A stretch of DNA of 64,000 bases from Neisseria mucosa (lineage in GTDB: Bacteria > Pseudomonadota > Gammaproteobacteria > Burkholderiales > Neisseriaceae), in assembly GCA_003028315.1 (NCBI GenBank), contig CP028150.1, positions 2,624,409 through 2,688,408 on the forward strand. Reading direction: 5' to 3'. A program made the position numbers and the translations under genes. Position 1 is the first letter of the stretch. Every line of letters begins with the position of its first letter. Below are positions 1 to 9,027 of this stretch, piece by piece. The notes beneath the pieces were generated by a model. The model saw only the letters and a program-made list of their open reading frames with translations, searched no databases and had not been told where the DNA came from.

Positions 1-121
1 CCTGCCTTCCTTCCTGCTTGGGTGGAAAAGGAGGTAAGGGTATTTTCTTAATGAATCCATTTCGGGCGTGAAAGCTTTGCCAAGTGCCTGAGACCGTCAA
101 TTCTGAGGAGTGTCCGTATTG

Positions 122-778
122 ATGAAACCCTTAATCTTTTTACTTCCCGCCGTGTTATCCCTGCATGCTGCCGCACAAAACTACGTCATTGCCGACGACC
201 GGCTCAGTAGCGGGGTGTTGACGCTTGAGGGCAGCAGTTTTTCCGTCAGTACAGTCAATCCAAACGGCAATGTGTGCGATTATGAAGGCATCGTTCGCAA
301 CCGTATTGCCAGTGACGGGGAGGGCTGTGTCGTGCATTTCAGTTTCAAGCGCGACAGCGTGCGTTTGGACATCCCCGAAACCGCCCGAGAAGCCTGTCAA
401 AGCTATTGCGGGCATAATGCTTTTTTCGACAGGGTTTATTATAAAATGCCGACGGCCTGCGCCCCGAAATATGCAGAAGCGGCAGAGCGGCGTTTCCGGG
501 CTGCCTATCGGGAAAAACGTTTCCGAGAGGCGGCAAACCTAAAGCGGCAATATCTGAACCAATGCGGCAGATTCCTCTATCTGACCGACTGGATGCGGGT
601 TTTGAATGACTTGGCAGTCAGCTTTAAAAATGCCGGAGATAAAGCGGCCTGCCGCAAAACGCTTGCCCCATTGTCCGAATGGCTGCGGGATTATCGGCCA
701 AATTACATCAACGAAACAGATTACAAACGCGAAGCGTCTGCGGCAAGGTTTAACTTGAAACAGTGTGAAGCGGAATAA
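122..778 (+). CDS. Cys-rich secreted protein of unknown function
   Basis: I do not recognise the family. The ATG at 122 follows a GAGGAG ribosome site at 105-110, so it is preferred over the in-frame GTG at 110. The 218-residue product starts with a typical signal peptide (Lys-Pro, a hydrophobic stretch, then Ala-Ala-Ala near residue 18), so export to the periplasm is likely. The mature part holds eight cysteines, enough for four disulfides. The first half looks like a small compact domain and the second half, from about residue 110, is helical and rich in Arg, Ala and Tyr. It stands alone, with an uptake-sequence hairpin downstream. It could be an inhibitor or an envelope protein, but nothing in the sequence decides this. 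Confidence 0.7.
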   Translation: MKPLIFLLPAVLSLHAAAQNYVIADDRLSSGVLTLEGSSFSVSTVNPNGNVCDYEGIVRNRIASDGEGCVVHFSFKRDSVRLDIPETAREACQSYCGHNAFFDRVYYKMPTACAPKYAEAAERRFRAAYREKRFREAANLKRQYLNQCGRFLYLTDWMRVLNDLAVSFKNAGDKAACRKTLAPLSEWLRDYRPNYINETDYKREASAARFNLKQCEAE

Positions 779-942
779 AACGAAATTCGCCCAGTATTTT
801 CATATGATGGCCGATATGGTTATCTGTGGTATAAAAAGCCATAATATTTCTTAAATACTAAAAAATAGATATTTTCTTCTAAAAAATCCAATTTAAAATT
901 ATATTGTTTTAATAAAAATCTATTGCTACATTCATAAAAAAT

Positions 943-983
943 CACGGGATCGTCTGAAAAGCGGTTTTTCAGACGACCCCGTG
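943..983. terminator. Inverted uptake-sequence hairpin
   Basis: Arms CACGGG-A-TCGTCTGAAAA and TTTTCAGACGA-C-CCCGTG pair with one A/C mismatch. It separates the secreted-protein gene from nhaC. There is no T-run on the + side. The minus side has a run of six T. Confidence 0.6.
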
Positions 984-1024
984 TGCTAAACTTCGTTAAA
1001 TACACACAAAACAGGCAAAGCAAT

Positions 1025-2413
1025 ATGTTTACATTCAAATCACTGCTCGATATGCCGCGCGGAGAAGCTCTTGCCGTCGTCGTGGCGTTAATCGGGGCGA
1101 TGGGTTACACCATCATTTCGCTGGGCTGGCTGCCCCATATGTCCATCATTGCCGCCATTACCGTCCTTATCCTCTACGGCCTCGCGCGCGGGTTGAAATA
1201 TAACGACATGCAAAAAGGCATGGTCGGCGCGGTGGGGCAGGGCATGGGCGCGATTTACCTGTTTTTCTTCATCGGGCTGATGGTCAGCGCGCTGATGATG
1301 AGCGGCGCGATTCCAACGCTGATGTATTACGGTTTCGGGCTTATTTCCCCTACTTATTTCTATTTCTCCGCCTTTGCGCTTTGTTCCGTCATCGGTGTGT
1401 CCATCGGCAGCAGTTTGACCACTTGCGCCACCGTCGGCGTTGCCTTTATGGGCATGGCGGCGGCGTTTCATGCCGATTTGGCGATGACGGCGGGTGCGAT
1501 TGTTTCCGGCGCGTTCTTTGGCGACAAAATGTCCCCGCTCTCCGATACCACGGGTATTTCCGCCTCCATCGTCGGCATTGATTTGTTCGAACACATCAAA
1601 AACATGATGTACACCACCATTCCCGCGTGGCTCATCAGCGCGGCATTGATGCTGTGGCTCTTGCCCAATGTTGCCGCCCACGATTTGAACAGCGTCGAAT
1701 CCTTCCGCAGCCAGCTTGAAGCGACGGGCTTGGTGCACGGCTATTCGCTGATTCCGTTTGCGCTGTTGGTCGTGCTGGCGCTGTTGCGCATCAACGCCGT
1801 TGTCGCCATGCTCTTCACCATCCTCGCCGCGCTTGCGGTAACTTATTTCCACAGCACGCCCGACTTGAACCAGCTCGGCACATGGTTTTACGGCGGCTAC
1901 AAACTCGAAGGCGAAGCGTTTCAAGACATCGCCAAACTCATTTCGCGCGGCGGTTTGGAAAGCATGTTCTTCACGCAAACCATCGTGATTCTCGGCATGA
2001 GTTTGGGCGGATTATTGTTTACGCTCGGCGTGATTCCGTCGCTGCTGGACGCCATCCGCGCGTTCCTGACTACCGCCGGACGCGCTACATTCAGCGTTGC
2101 CGCCACGTCGGTCGGCGTCAATTTCCTCATCGGCGAACAATATTTGAGTATTTTGCTTTCCGGCGAAACCTTCAAACCCGTGTACGACAAGCTCGGACTG
2201 CATTCGCGCAACCTTTCGCGCACGCTGGAAGACGCGGGTACGGTCATCAATCCGCTTGTGCCGTGGAGCGTGTGCGGCGTGTTCATCAGCCACGCCCTCG
2301 GCGTACCCGTTTGGGAATACCTGCCTTATGCCTTCTTCTGCTATTTGAGCCTGATTTTGACGCTGCTGTTCGGTTGGACAGGTCTGACGTTGAGCAAGAA
2401 AGAAACTGCGTAA
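1025..2413 (+). CDS. nhaC: Na+/H+ antiporter, NhaC family
   Basis: Inner-membrane antiporter that expels Na+ in exchange for protons, for pH and sodium homeostasis. The 462-residue product is almost all hydrophobic, with about ten to twelve membrane segments, and carries the family signature GDKMSPLSDTT near residues 165-175. The ATG at 1025 begins a product of normal family length. A GTG at 983 would add 14 residues but lies inside the upstream hairpin. No clear Shine-Dalgarno sequence precedes 1025. The gene is monocistronic, between two uptake-sequence hairpins. Family assignment is firm; ion preference is inferred from the family. Confidence 0.88.
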   Translation: MFTFKSLLDMPRGEALAVVVALIGAMGYTIISLGWLPHMSIIAAITVLILYGLARGLKYNDMQKGMVGAVGQGMGAIYLFFFIGLMVSALMMSGAIPTLMYYGFGLISPTYFYFSAFALCSVIGVSIGSSLTTCATVGVAFMGMAAAFHADLAMTAGAIVSGAFFGDKMSPLSDTTGISASIVGIDLFEHIKNMMYTTIPAWLISAALMLWLLPNVAAHDLNSVESFRSQLEATGLVHGYSLIPFALLVVLALLRINAVVAMLFTILAALAVTYFHSTPDLNQLGTWFYGGYKLEGEAFQDIAKLISRGGLESMFFTQTIVILGMSLGGLLFTLGVIPSLLDAIRAFLTTAGRATFSVAATSVGVNFLIGEQYLSILLSGETFKPVYDKLGLHSRNLSRTLEDAGTVINPLVPWSVCGVFISHALGVPVWEYLPYAFFCYLSLILTLLFGWTGLTLSKKETA

Positions 2414-2425
2414 AGCAGGGGATAC

Positions 2426-2475
2426 AAAGGTCGTCTGAAAACCTTCGGCATAGGTTTTCAGACGACCTTTTTTAT
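2426..2475. terminator. Bidirectional uptake-sequence terminator
   Basis: Arms of 18 bases (AAAGGTCGTCTGAAAACC and its complement) are followed by a T-run on the + side and an A-run on the other. It serves the converging nhaC and FMN reductase genes. Confidence 0.85.
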
Positions 2476-2504
2476 GGAAATGCTTTGACGGAATAGATGA
2501 CGGC

Positions 2505-3077
2505 TTATTTGGGATTTTTCTCGATCAGGGCGACGAGTTGATCGATATAGCCTTGGACGAAGCTGCGTGCCGATTCGATGAGTTTGCCGTTATCGTCAAA
2601 CTCAAACAGAGTAGGGGAGTTGCCGAGGAAGACTTCGGGCTGTCCGGTCAGCGGCATATTGAAGTAGGACAAGGCGAGGCGCAGGTTTTTTTGCGAGCTG
2701 TAACCGCCCATTTTGCCGACGGAATGGCTGATGATGCCTGCGGGCGTGTTTTTCCATGCGACGTCGGCGTTGGGTTTGGAGCCGATGTCTACCGCGTTTT
2801 TCAGACAGGCGGGGACAGTGCGGTTGTTTTCGGAGGTAACGAACAATACGCCGGCGGAGGCTTTGATGGTTTCGCGGAAGGCAGTGTAGCTTTCGGGCGT
2901 GGGGAAGTCGGTTTCGGCGGGGTCGTCGTAGTCGAAATTGTAGAGCGGCAAGCCGCCGATTTCGACGATTTGGGCTTCGTAGCCTTCGGGGAACATGGGG
3001 ATGACGTTTTGCGCCACTTTGCGGGCAAACGAGCCTTTACGCAGGCTGCCTACTAAAATGCTGACTTTTTTTGCCAT
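2505..3077 (-). CDS. NAD(P)H-dependent FMN reductase (flavodoxin-like)
   Basis: Small cytosolic flavoprotein that uses NAD(P)H to reduce FMN, quinones, azo compounds or chromate; the physiological substrate is not evident. The 190-residue product has the family order: GSLRKGSFARK near residue 10 binds the FMN phosphate, PLYNFDYDD lies near residue 45, and a TSENNRTVPACLKNAVD segment near residue 80 corresponds to the usual PEYN...LKNAID loop. The ATG at 3077 is preceded by AGGAGAAAA on the minus strand. It is monocistronic and converges on nhaC across a shared terminator. Confidence 0.85.
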   Translation of the reverse strand: MAKKVSILVGSLRKGSFARKVAQNVIPMFPEGYEAQIVEIGGLPLYNFDYDDPAETDFPTPESYTAFRETIKASAGVLFVTSENNRTVPACLKNAVDIGSKPNADVAWKNTPAGIISHSVGKMGGYSSQKNLRLALSYFNMPLTGQPEVFLGNSPTLFEFDDNGKLIESARSFVQGYIDQLVALIEKNPK

Positions 3078-3472
3078 GAATTTTCTCCTGATTGTGTGAA
3101 AATAAAAACGATTCGTAAATTCATTTTAAAATGGGCGCGGATAACGGTCAAGATTAGGGCATCGCGTTAAGGCGGCTTTATCTACGGGCAGGTCGTACAC
3201 GCTGAGATTTCGTTTCTTTGCGGTTGTTATGGGAATTTTGATGAAAATTCAGTTGCTTGAAGACATATCGACAGATGGAAAGCCTTGTTTTTTTCGGATT
3301 CACTGTATTCCTTGGGCAACAGTTTTAATTAGATATATAACTTTAGTAATTGTTTTATTGCGTGCGAATTGAAACTTACGCATAATGTAAAACATATGCA
3401 ATATGGGATGGATTTTTGGGTTTGAGAGGCATCCCACATCGAGCATCAATAAAGAAAAAAGAGGGAAAAATC
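3078..3472. other. Intergenic region between divergent genes
   Basis: About 395 AT-rich bases between the FMN reductase and pnuC starts. No RNA gene, repeat or recognisable riboswitch was seen. It must hold both promoters, but I could not fix either one confidently. Confidence 0.4.
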
Positions 3473-4186
3473 ATGTCATTAGACTGGTGGAAACGCGAAT
3501 TGTTCGGCGGTTGGACGCATTTCGAAGCGGTGTGGCTGCTGATGTTTTTGGGGATACAGGCGGTCGTGTTCGTCTTCAATCCCGACTCATGGCTGGCGAG
3601 CATTGCGGCGGTAACGGGCATTTTGTGCGTCGTCTTCGTCGGTAAAGGGAAAATCAGCAATTATTTGTTTGGGCTGATTTCCGTATCGCTGTATGCTTAT
3701 GTTTCCTATACGTTTAAGCTCTACGGCGAGATGATGCTGAATTTATTGGTGTATGTGCCTGTCCAGTTTGTCGGTTTCGCTATGTGGCGCAGACATATGG
3801 CTCTGGGCGAAACGGCGGAAACGGAGGAAGTGAAGGCGAAGGCGTTGACGGTCAGGCAGTGGTTGCTGGTGGTTGCCGTGTCCGTTGTGGGGACTTCGGC
3901 ATATATCGAATGGCTGCACCACTTAGGCAGCGCGTTGCCGACCCTTGACGGCGTAACGGTCGTCGTGTCGATTGTGGCTCAGGTGTTGATGATTCTGCGC
4001 TACCGCGAGCAATGGGCATTGTGGATTGTGGTCAATATCCTGACGATTTCGCTGTGGGCTGCGGCATGGTTGAAAAACGGAGAAACGAGCCTGCCGCTTT
4101 TGCTGATGTACGTCATGTATTTGTGCAATTCGGTTTACGGCTATATCAACTGGACGAAGCTGGTAAAACGGCATTCGGGAAAATAA
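3473..4186 (+). CDS. pnuC: Nicotinamide mononucleotide/riboside transporter PnuC
   Basis: Inner-membrane facilitator importing an NAD precursor, probably nicotinamide riboside, for salvage. The 237-residue product has about seven membrane helices and aromatic-rich segments typical of the family, including a WRRH stretch after helix four and a C-terminal NSVYGYINWTKL segment. ATG 3473 follows GAGGG at 3461-3465; upstream in-frame starts lack a ribosome site. The gene stands alone before an uptake-sequence hairpin. Substrate is inferred from the family; no salvage kinase gene lies nearby. Confidence 0.85.
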   Translation: MSLDWWKRELFGGWTHFEAVWLLMFLGIQAVVFVFNPDSWLASIAAVTGILCVVFVGKGKISNYLFGLISVSLYAYVSYTFKLYGEMMLNLLVYVPVQFVGFAMWRRHMALGETAETEEVKAKALTVRQWLLVVAVSVVGTSAYIEWLHHLGSALPTLDGVTVVVSIVAQVLMILRYREQWALWIVVNILTISLWAAAWLKNGETSLPLLLMYVMYLCNSVYGYINWTKLVKRHSGK

Positions 4187-4197
4187 TTATCAAGCTT

Positions 4198-4243
4198 CAA
4201 AGGTCGTCTGAAAATCCGGTATCGGGTTTCAGACGACCTTTTG
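4198..4243. terminator. Uptake-sequence terminator after pnuC
   Basis: AAAGGTCGTCTGAAA and TTTCAGACGACCTTTT form a hairpin just downstream of pnuC. Its right arm is the left edge of a duplicated segment shared with 6971 onward. Confidence 0.8.
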
Positions 4244-4250
4244 CATATCC

Positions 4251-4484
4251 ATGCCAATCTGCATGCCTAAAATATTTCAATATGTTGATATTAACGCTTC
4301 CGATATTGACTCAGAAAATATGGCTCACGGATACCACGCCGACAATCCCAACTTCCTTTCTAAAACCATTGTGGCGACGCTGTTTATCGGCGCGTTTTTC
4401 ATCATACTCCTGCTTAACCCGAATATCTTGCATTTTGCTTTCAATCCAAAACGTAGCATTCTGTCGCGTTACAAACCTTCATAA
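4251..4484 (+). pseudogene. Decayed 5' fragment of the MFS transporter gene
   Basis: From the uptake sequence at about 4228 to about 4405 this DNA matches 6971-7152 with scattered changes. The reading frame shares the segments HADNP and TIVATLFIGAFF with the intact transporter (TVVATLFIGAFF there). After GAFF the similarity ends and the frame continues into unrelated sequence, stopping at 4484. The ATG used by the intact copy is not conserved. It is therefore a partial duplicate or truncated remnant and not a functional gene. The radical-SAM pair lies between the two copies. Confidence 0.7.
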
Positions 4485-4606
4485 ATGCTTAGACAGGCAT
4501 CATGTCTGTCTGAATCATCCTTCAAACTAAGGAAAAATTTAGCTGACTAAATAAAATCTTACAATTATAATAAAAAAACTTAACTTTCTCTAATAACAGA
4601 TAAGCT

Positions 4607-5869
4607 ATGGACTATCAAAAAATCAGCCGTAAGCTCGAAATTTTAGCCGATGCCGCCAAATATGATGTTTCCTGCTCGTCGAGCGGCGGTTCGCGCGGCA
4701 ACGACGGACAAGGCTTGGGCAACTCTTCGCGCGCGGGCATCTGCCACAGTTTCACCGAAGACGGCCGCTGCGTATCGCTGCTGAAAATCCTGCTGACCAA
4801 CCATTGCATCTACGACTGCGCTTATTGCGCTTCCCGCCGCAGCAACGACATCCCGCGCGCGGCGTTTACGGTCGATGAAGTGGTGGATTTGACCATGAGC
4901 TTTTACCGCCGCAACTATATCGAAGGACTGTTTTTGAGTTCCGGCATCTTCAAAAACGCCGACTACACCATGGAACGCTTGGTGCGGATTGCTAAAAAAC
5001 TGCGCGAAGAACATCGATTTAACGGCTACATCCATCTCAAAACCATTCCGAAAGCGTCTGCCGAAATCCTGCACGAAGCCGGGCTGTATGCCGACCGCCT
5101 CAGCGTCAACATGGAAATCCCCACCGTTTCCGGCCTCAAGCTGCTCGCGCCCGAAAAAAAACACAGCGATATGACGCAACCGATGGCGTTTGTCCGTAAC
5201 GAAATCACCGCCTTTGCCGACAGCCGCAAAACCATCAAATCCACGCCCAAGTTCGCCCCTGCCGGACAAAGCACGCAGTTCATTATCGGCGCGGCAGGCG
5301 AAACCGACCGCCAAATCATCCGCGCCGCAGGCGGGTTTTACCGCCATTACGGCCTCAAACGCGTGTATTACTCGGGCTATGTACCGGTATTGGAAGACAA
5401 ACGCCTGCCGCCTTTATCGACACAAGTGCCGCTGCGACGCGAAAACCGGCTCTATCAGGCAGATTGGCTGATGCGTTTTTACGGCTTTTCCGATCATGAA
5501 ATCTTAGACGAACAGCAACCTTTTCTCGACTTGGATTTCGACCCCAAGCTCGCTTGGGCGCTGCGCCACCGCGAATGGTTTCCCGTGCCGCTGCAACACG
5601 CGCCGCTTGAAATCATCTTGCGCGTGCCCGGTATCGGCGTGAAGTCCGCCCGTAAAATCGTACAGGCGCGCCGCTTCCGCATGATTACCATGGCACACCT
5701 GCGCAAAATGGGCGTGGCACTAAACCGCGCACGCTATTTCATCACCCTGCCCGAACCCAACCGCTACGCCGACCTAATCGACAGCCCGCAACTGCGCGGC
5801 CTGCTTTTACAAAACACACGCTCCAAATTCAGCCAAAGCGATGCCGTGCAAACCGATTTGTTCGGCTGA
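4607..5869 (+). CDS. Radical SAM protein, putative DNA modification/repair
   Basis: Member of the radical SAM group annotated as putative DNA modification/repair proteins; the reaction is unknown. The 420-residue product has the cluster motif CxxxCxxC as Cys67-Cys71-Cys74. Next come a TIM-barrel segment with a LFLSSGIF glycine-containing strand near residue 110 and a C-terminal helix-hairpin-helix (LRVPGIGVKSARKIV, about residues 338-352) of the sort that binds DNA. It is followed 19 bases later by its usual partner, a DUF4130 protein. The AT-rich upstream stretch probably holds the promoter. Family recall is good; the role in DNA metabolism is inferred from the HhH motif and the partner. Confidence 0.85.
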   Translation: MDYQKISRKLEILADAAKYDVSCSSSGGSRGNDGQGLGNSSRAGICHSFTEDGRCVSLLKILLTNHCIYDCAYCASRRSNDIPRAAFTVDEVVDLTMSFYRRNYIEGLFLSSGIFKNADYTMERLVRIAKKLREEHRFNGYIHLKTIPKASAEILHEAGLYADRLSVNMEIPTVSGLKLLAPEKKHSDMTQPMAFVRNEITAFADSRKTIKSTPKFAPAGQSTQFIIGAAGETDRQIIRAAGGFYRHYGLKRVYYSGYVPVLEDKRLPPLSTQVPLRRENRLYQADWLMRFYGFSDHEILDEQQPFLDLDFDPKLAWALRHREWFPVPLQHAPLEIILRVPGIGVKSARKIVQARRFRMITMAHLRKMGVALNRARYFITLPEPNRYADLIDSPQLRGLLLQNTRSKFSQSDAVQTDLFG

Positions 5870-5888
5870 TAACGAAAAGGTCAACATT

Positions 5889-6659
5889 ATGCAACTCACT
5901 TTGCACTACGACGGCAGCTTCGACGGCCTGTTAAGCACCGTGTTTCATGTTTACGCCTGCAAATACGCTCCTGAAAACGTGCATATTACCCATGATGCGC
6001 AGGATACGGATTTATTCAGCCACAGCGAAACCGTTACCACCTCCCCCGAACGCGCCCAGCGCGTTTTCAAACGGCTCGAACAGCAAATCGGGCGCAGCGG
6101 TATGGTCAAACTGCTGTATGGTTTTTTAATCGCCCTACCTGAGATGCCCGACACTTTTCTGCGCATCGTCAGCCTGATGCTTGCCCGCCCGATGCGCAAA
6201 GACGTGCTCTGCGATTACGGTCTTTACGATGTGATGCAATGGGCGCAATGGGTGAAAACCGTCGGACATGAAAAACACCGGATGGAAGCGTTTGTCCGTT
6301 TTGAAGAGCTGACAGACGGTCTGTATCTCGCGCGTATCGAACCTCAATACGATGTGTTGCCCTTGATTACACGCCATTTCCGCAACCGTTATCCGCAACA
6401 GCAATGGGCAATATTCGATATGCAGCGCCATTACGGCATCTTAAGCGACCCAAACGGCCTGCACGCAATCAACGGGCTTGAAGCCGACCGCATCCAAACA
6501 TCGTACACCCCTGACGAACGCAGTTACCAAGCCCTTTGGCAGGACTATTTCAACAGCAGCAATATTCCATCCCGACGCAATCCCCGCTTGCACCGCCAAC
6601 AAATGCCGCAACGCTATTGGAAATACCTTACTGAAAAACAACCTGCTGTTTTAAAATAA
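5889..6659 (+). CDS. DUF4130 protein, partner of the radical SAM enzyme
   Basis: A 256-residue protein of the family found beside radical SAM DNA-modification proteins (probable DNA metabolism protein, DUF4130). ATG 5889 follows AAAAGG at 5876-5880; the frame is open further upstream but only by overlap with the preceding gene. The C-terminal half holds a conserved-looking HFRNRYPQQQWAIFD segment near residue 180 and ends with a basic, Gln-rich tail. No catalytic motif can be named. The tight arrangement suggests cotranscription and a joint function. Confidence 0.8.
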   Translation: MQLTLHYDGSFDGLLSTVFHVYACKYAPENVHITHDAQDTDLFSHSETVTTSPERAQRVFKRLEQQIGRSGMVKLLYGFLIALPEMPDTFLRIVSLMLARPMRKDVLCDYGLYDVMQWAQWVKTVGHEKHRMEAFVRFEELTDGLYLARIEPQYDVLPLITRHFRNRYPQQQWAIFDMQRHYGILSDPNGLHAINGLEADRIQTSYTPDERSYQALWQDYFNSSNIPSRRNPRLHRQQMPQRYWKYLTEKQPAVLK

Positions 6660-6813
6660 AAAAATGCCTATCGAAAACAGGTTCGGACAGGCTTTATAGC
6701 GAATAAACTTATTACTTATCTTGAGGCTGACATTTTTCAGCAGGAGGCCATACGGCCCTGAATAACTGCTCCTACTCATCGAGTGTATACCCAATAATTT
6801 TATTGTCGCGTTG

Positions 6814-6970
6814 TATAGTGGATTAACTTTAAACCGGTACGGCGTTGCCTCGCCTTAGCTCAAAGAGAACGATTCTCTAAGGTGCTGAAGCACCAAGTGA
6901 GTCGGTTCCGTACTATCTGTACTGTCTGCGGCTTCGTTGCCTTGTCCTGATTTAAATTTAATCCACTATA
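6814..6970. mobile_element. Correia repeat enclosed element, full length
   Basis: 157 bp bounded by inverted TATAGTGGATTAA/TTAATCCACTATA ends with the conserved core (CTCAAAGAGAACGATTCTCTAAGG and CAGTACAGATAGTACGG sides). TA at each end fits a TA target duplication. It sits directly upstream of the MFS transporter gene and next to half of an uptake-sequence hairpin, so it may supply or alter that gene's promoter, as Correia ends are known to do. Confidence 0.93.
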
Positions 6971-7036
6971 GTTTCAGACGACCTTTTGCATCTCCATGCT
7001 AAAATCCGTGTTCCTCAAACATTTCAATACGATGTT

Positions 7037-8470
7037 ATGCACGCTTCCGATTTTGAAACAGACGATACGGCTCACGAATACCACGCCGACAATCCCGATT
7101 TTCCTGCCAAAACCGTTGTGGCGACGCTGTTTATCGGCGCGTTTTTCGGCTATCTCAACGACACGCTTTTAAATGTCGCGCTCACGCCGATTATGAAGGA
7201 CTTCGGTGTCGATAAGACCACCGTCCAATGGCTGACGACGGGCTTTTTGCTGGTGATGGGCGCGTTCACGCCGATTACGGCAGGCGTGATTCAATGGTTT
7301 GAAACGCGCAAGATGGTGTTGTTTACGCAGGCGACGTTTCTGGCGGGTTCGCTGATTTGCGCGTTTGCGCCGACTTTCGGGATTCTGGTCGCGGGGCGGA
7401 TGGTGCAGGCGGTGTCTGCCGCGTTTTTCGTGCCGCTCCTGTTTAACGGCGTTTTGTCGATTTACCCGCCGAACAAACGCGGAACGGCGATGGGCGTGAT
7501 TACCATGATGTTCACCGCCGCGCCCGCGATAGGGCCGACGCTGTCGGGCATCATCATCGACCACACGCATTGGCGCGTGCTGTTCGGCTTTACCGCGCCG
7601 TTTATGCTGGCGGCGATGGCGTTGGTGGGCAAGTATCTGACGGTTAATTTGAGCACCATCAGCCGTCCGAAGATTGATATTTTGTCTGCCGTACTGTCGA
7701 TTGTTGGCTTCGGCGGGCTGGTGTATGCGAGCAGTAATTTCGCCAGTCTGCCGCTGGCGGAATTTATCCTGCTGTTTGCCGCCTCCGTCGCGCTGGTGGG
7801 CTGGTTCGCATACCGCCAGTCCCGCTTGGCGACGCCGCTGCTGAACCTTCGGGCGTTTGAATATAAGCAGTTCCGCCACTGCGTCGTGATTCTGGCGGGC
7901 GCGGTATTCCTGTTTTTAGGTTTGGAACTGCTGATGCCGATGTACACGCAGCAGGTGCTGATGCTGACGGGTACGGCGACGGGGCTGATTTTGATGCCCG
8001 CGAGTATCGCCCAAGCGGTTGCCGCGCCTTTGTTCGGCAAACTGCTGGACAAGAAAGGCGGACGGTTTGTCGTGTTGCCCGCCACGGTGATGCTGACGGT
8101 GTCGCTGGCGGTGTTGTGGCTGTTTTTGCGGATTGACACGCAAGTCATGATGCTGACCGCCATGTTCACGCTGATGGCGGTGTCTGTATCCGCCTGCGTA
8201 ACGGGCGAAACCCACGGCTTGAACGCGCTGCCGAAAAAACTCAATCCCCACGGCGCGGCGATTCTGACCACCATCAACCCGATTGCCGGCGCGATCGGCG
8301 CGGCATTTTTCGTCGGCGCGACCAATATCGGCGAGAAACTGTCCTCCGCCGCCTCGCCGCAACAGGCCATGCTCGACGGCATCCATCTGGCGATGGGCAG
8401 CGCGCTAGTGTTGGGCGCGGTGATGGTGTTTTTCGCCATGCGCCTAAAGCGGCATCAAACAGAGTCATAG
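7037..8470 (+). CDS. MFS drug-efflux transporter, DHA2-like
   Basis: Proton-driven inner-membrane exporter of the major facilitator superfamily, probably for drugs or toxic compounds. The 477-residue product (from ATG 7037) has about fourteen hydrophobic segments. The segment after helix one (GYLNDTLLNVALTPIMKDFG) and the motif AGRMVQAVSAAFFVPLL match the EmrB-like DHA2 group. The start is uncertain: no good ribosome site precedes 7037, and an in-frame start at 6986 lies within the uptake-sequence region. Its first segment is duplicated as a fragment at 4251. A Correia element lies 67 bases upstream. No adaptor protein gene accompanies it. Confidence 0.82.
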   Translation: MHASDFETDDTAHEYHADNPDFPAKTVVATLFIGAFFGYLNDTLLNVALTPIMKDFGVDKTTVQWLTTGFLLVMGAFTPITAGVIQWFETRKMVLFTQATFLAGSLICAFAPTFGILVAGRMVQAVSAAFFVPLLFNGVLSIYPPNKRGTAMGVITMMFTAAPAIGPTLSGIIIDHTHWRVLFGFTAPFMLAAMALVGKYLTVNLSTISRPKIDILSAVLSIVGFGGLVYASSNFASLPLAEFILLFAASVALVGWFAYRQSRLATPLLNLRAFEYKQFRHCVVILAGAVFLFLGLELLMPMYTQQVLMLTGTATGLILMPASIAQAVAAPLFGKLLDKKGGRFVVLPATVMLTVSLAVLWLFLRIDTQVMMLTAMFTLMAVSVSACVTGETHGLNALPKKLNPHGAAILTTINPIAGAIGAAFFVGATNIGEKLSSAASPQQAMLDGIHLAMGSALVLGAVMVFFAMRLKRHQTES

Positions 8471-8489
8471 CGCGTGCTGAGAATGTGAG

Positions 8490-8537
8490 AAAAGGTCGTC
8501 TGAAACCATGTGTTTATAGGTTTCAGACGACCTTTTT
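8490..8537 (+). terminator. Uptake-sequence terminator after the MFS gene
   Basis: AAAAGGTCGTCTGAAACC with its inverted partner, followed by TTTTT. Confidence 0.85.
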
Positions 8538-9027
8538 GTGTTTTAGGGTGGATGAACCTGAATCTGATATAAGTAAACAACTTTTTCATGAAATACAAAA
8601 CTTTCTCTGACAGGTAAACCAAAAACGACGGCTGGGAGTGAGGTCATCTGAAATCATAGGGTTACGGTTTTCAGACGACCTTTTTATATTTAAAACTACA
8701 TATGACTACATTTTTAAATCTTATTATTTTTAATTCAAAATCATGATGCTATCTTGATTTTGGTCGTCTGAAAGTAAGTGAGTGCAAAATTGGGCGGTTT
8801 GGGTGGTGTGGATACCTATTTTCGCGCTTGAATAAAAATTCTCGAAAAATGAATTAATTATATTTGTTTTTGAGATAGATTGTTTAAAATCGTTCTGATT
8901 GGTTTGGAACGGTATAATCTCCGTCAGTTATAGATTTGGGTTGTTTTAAGGCGGGAGTTTTTGGTTTTATTTATGAAGTATTGTTTATTAATGATTGAAT
9001 TTTTTAAAAATATTTTAGAAAAAGTGT
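8538..9027. other. AT-rich intergenic region upstream of the prp leader
   Basis: No gene is seen. It contains an imperfect uptake-sequence hairpin at 8640-8687 (left arm reads AGGTCATCTGAAA) and a lone uptake sequence at about 8761. The rest is strongly AT-rich and could carry regulator sites for the prp promoter. Confidence 0.5.

Noticed and set aside
1088..1978. Minus-strand frame of 296 codons opposite nhaC
   Set aside because: Codon shadow of nhaC; composition is His/Arg/Gly/Glu-rich with no family resemblance.
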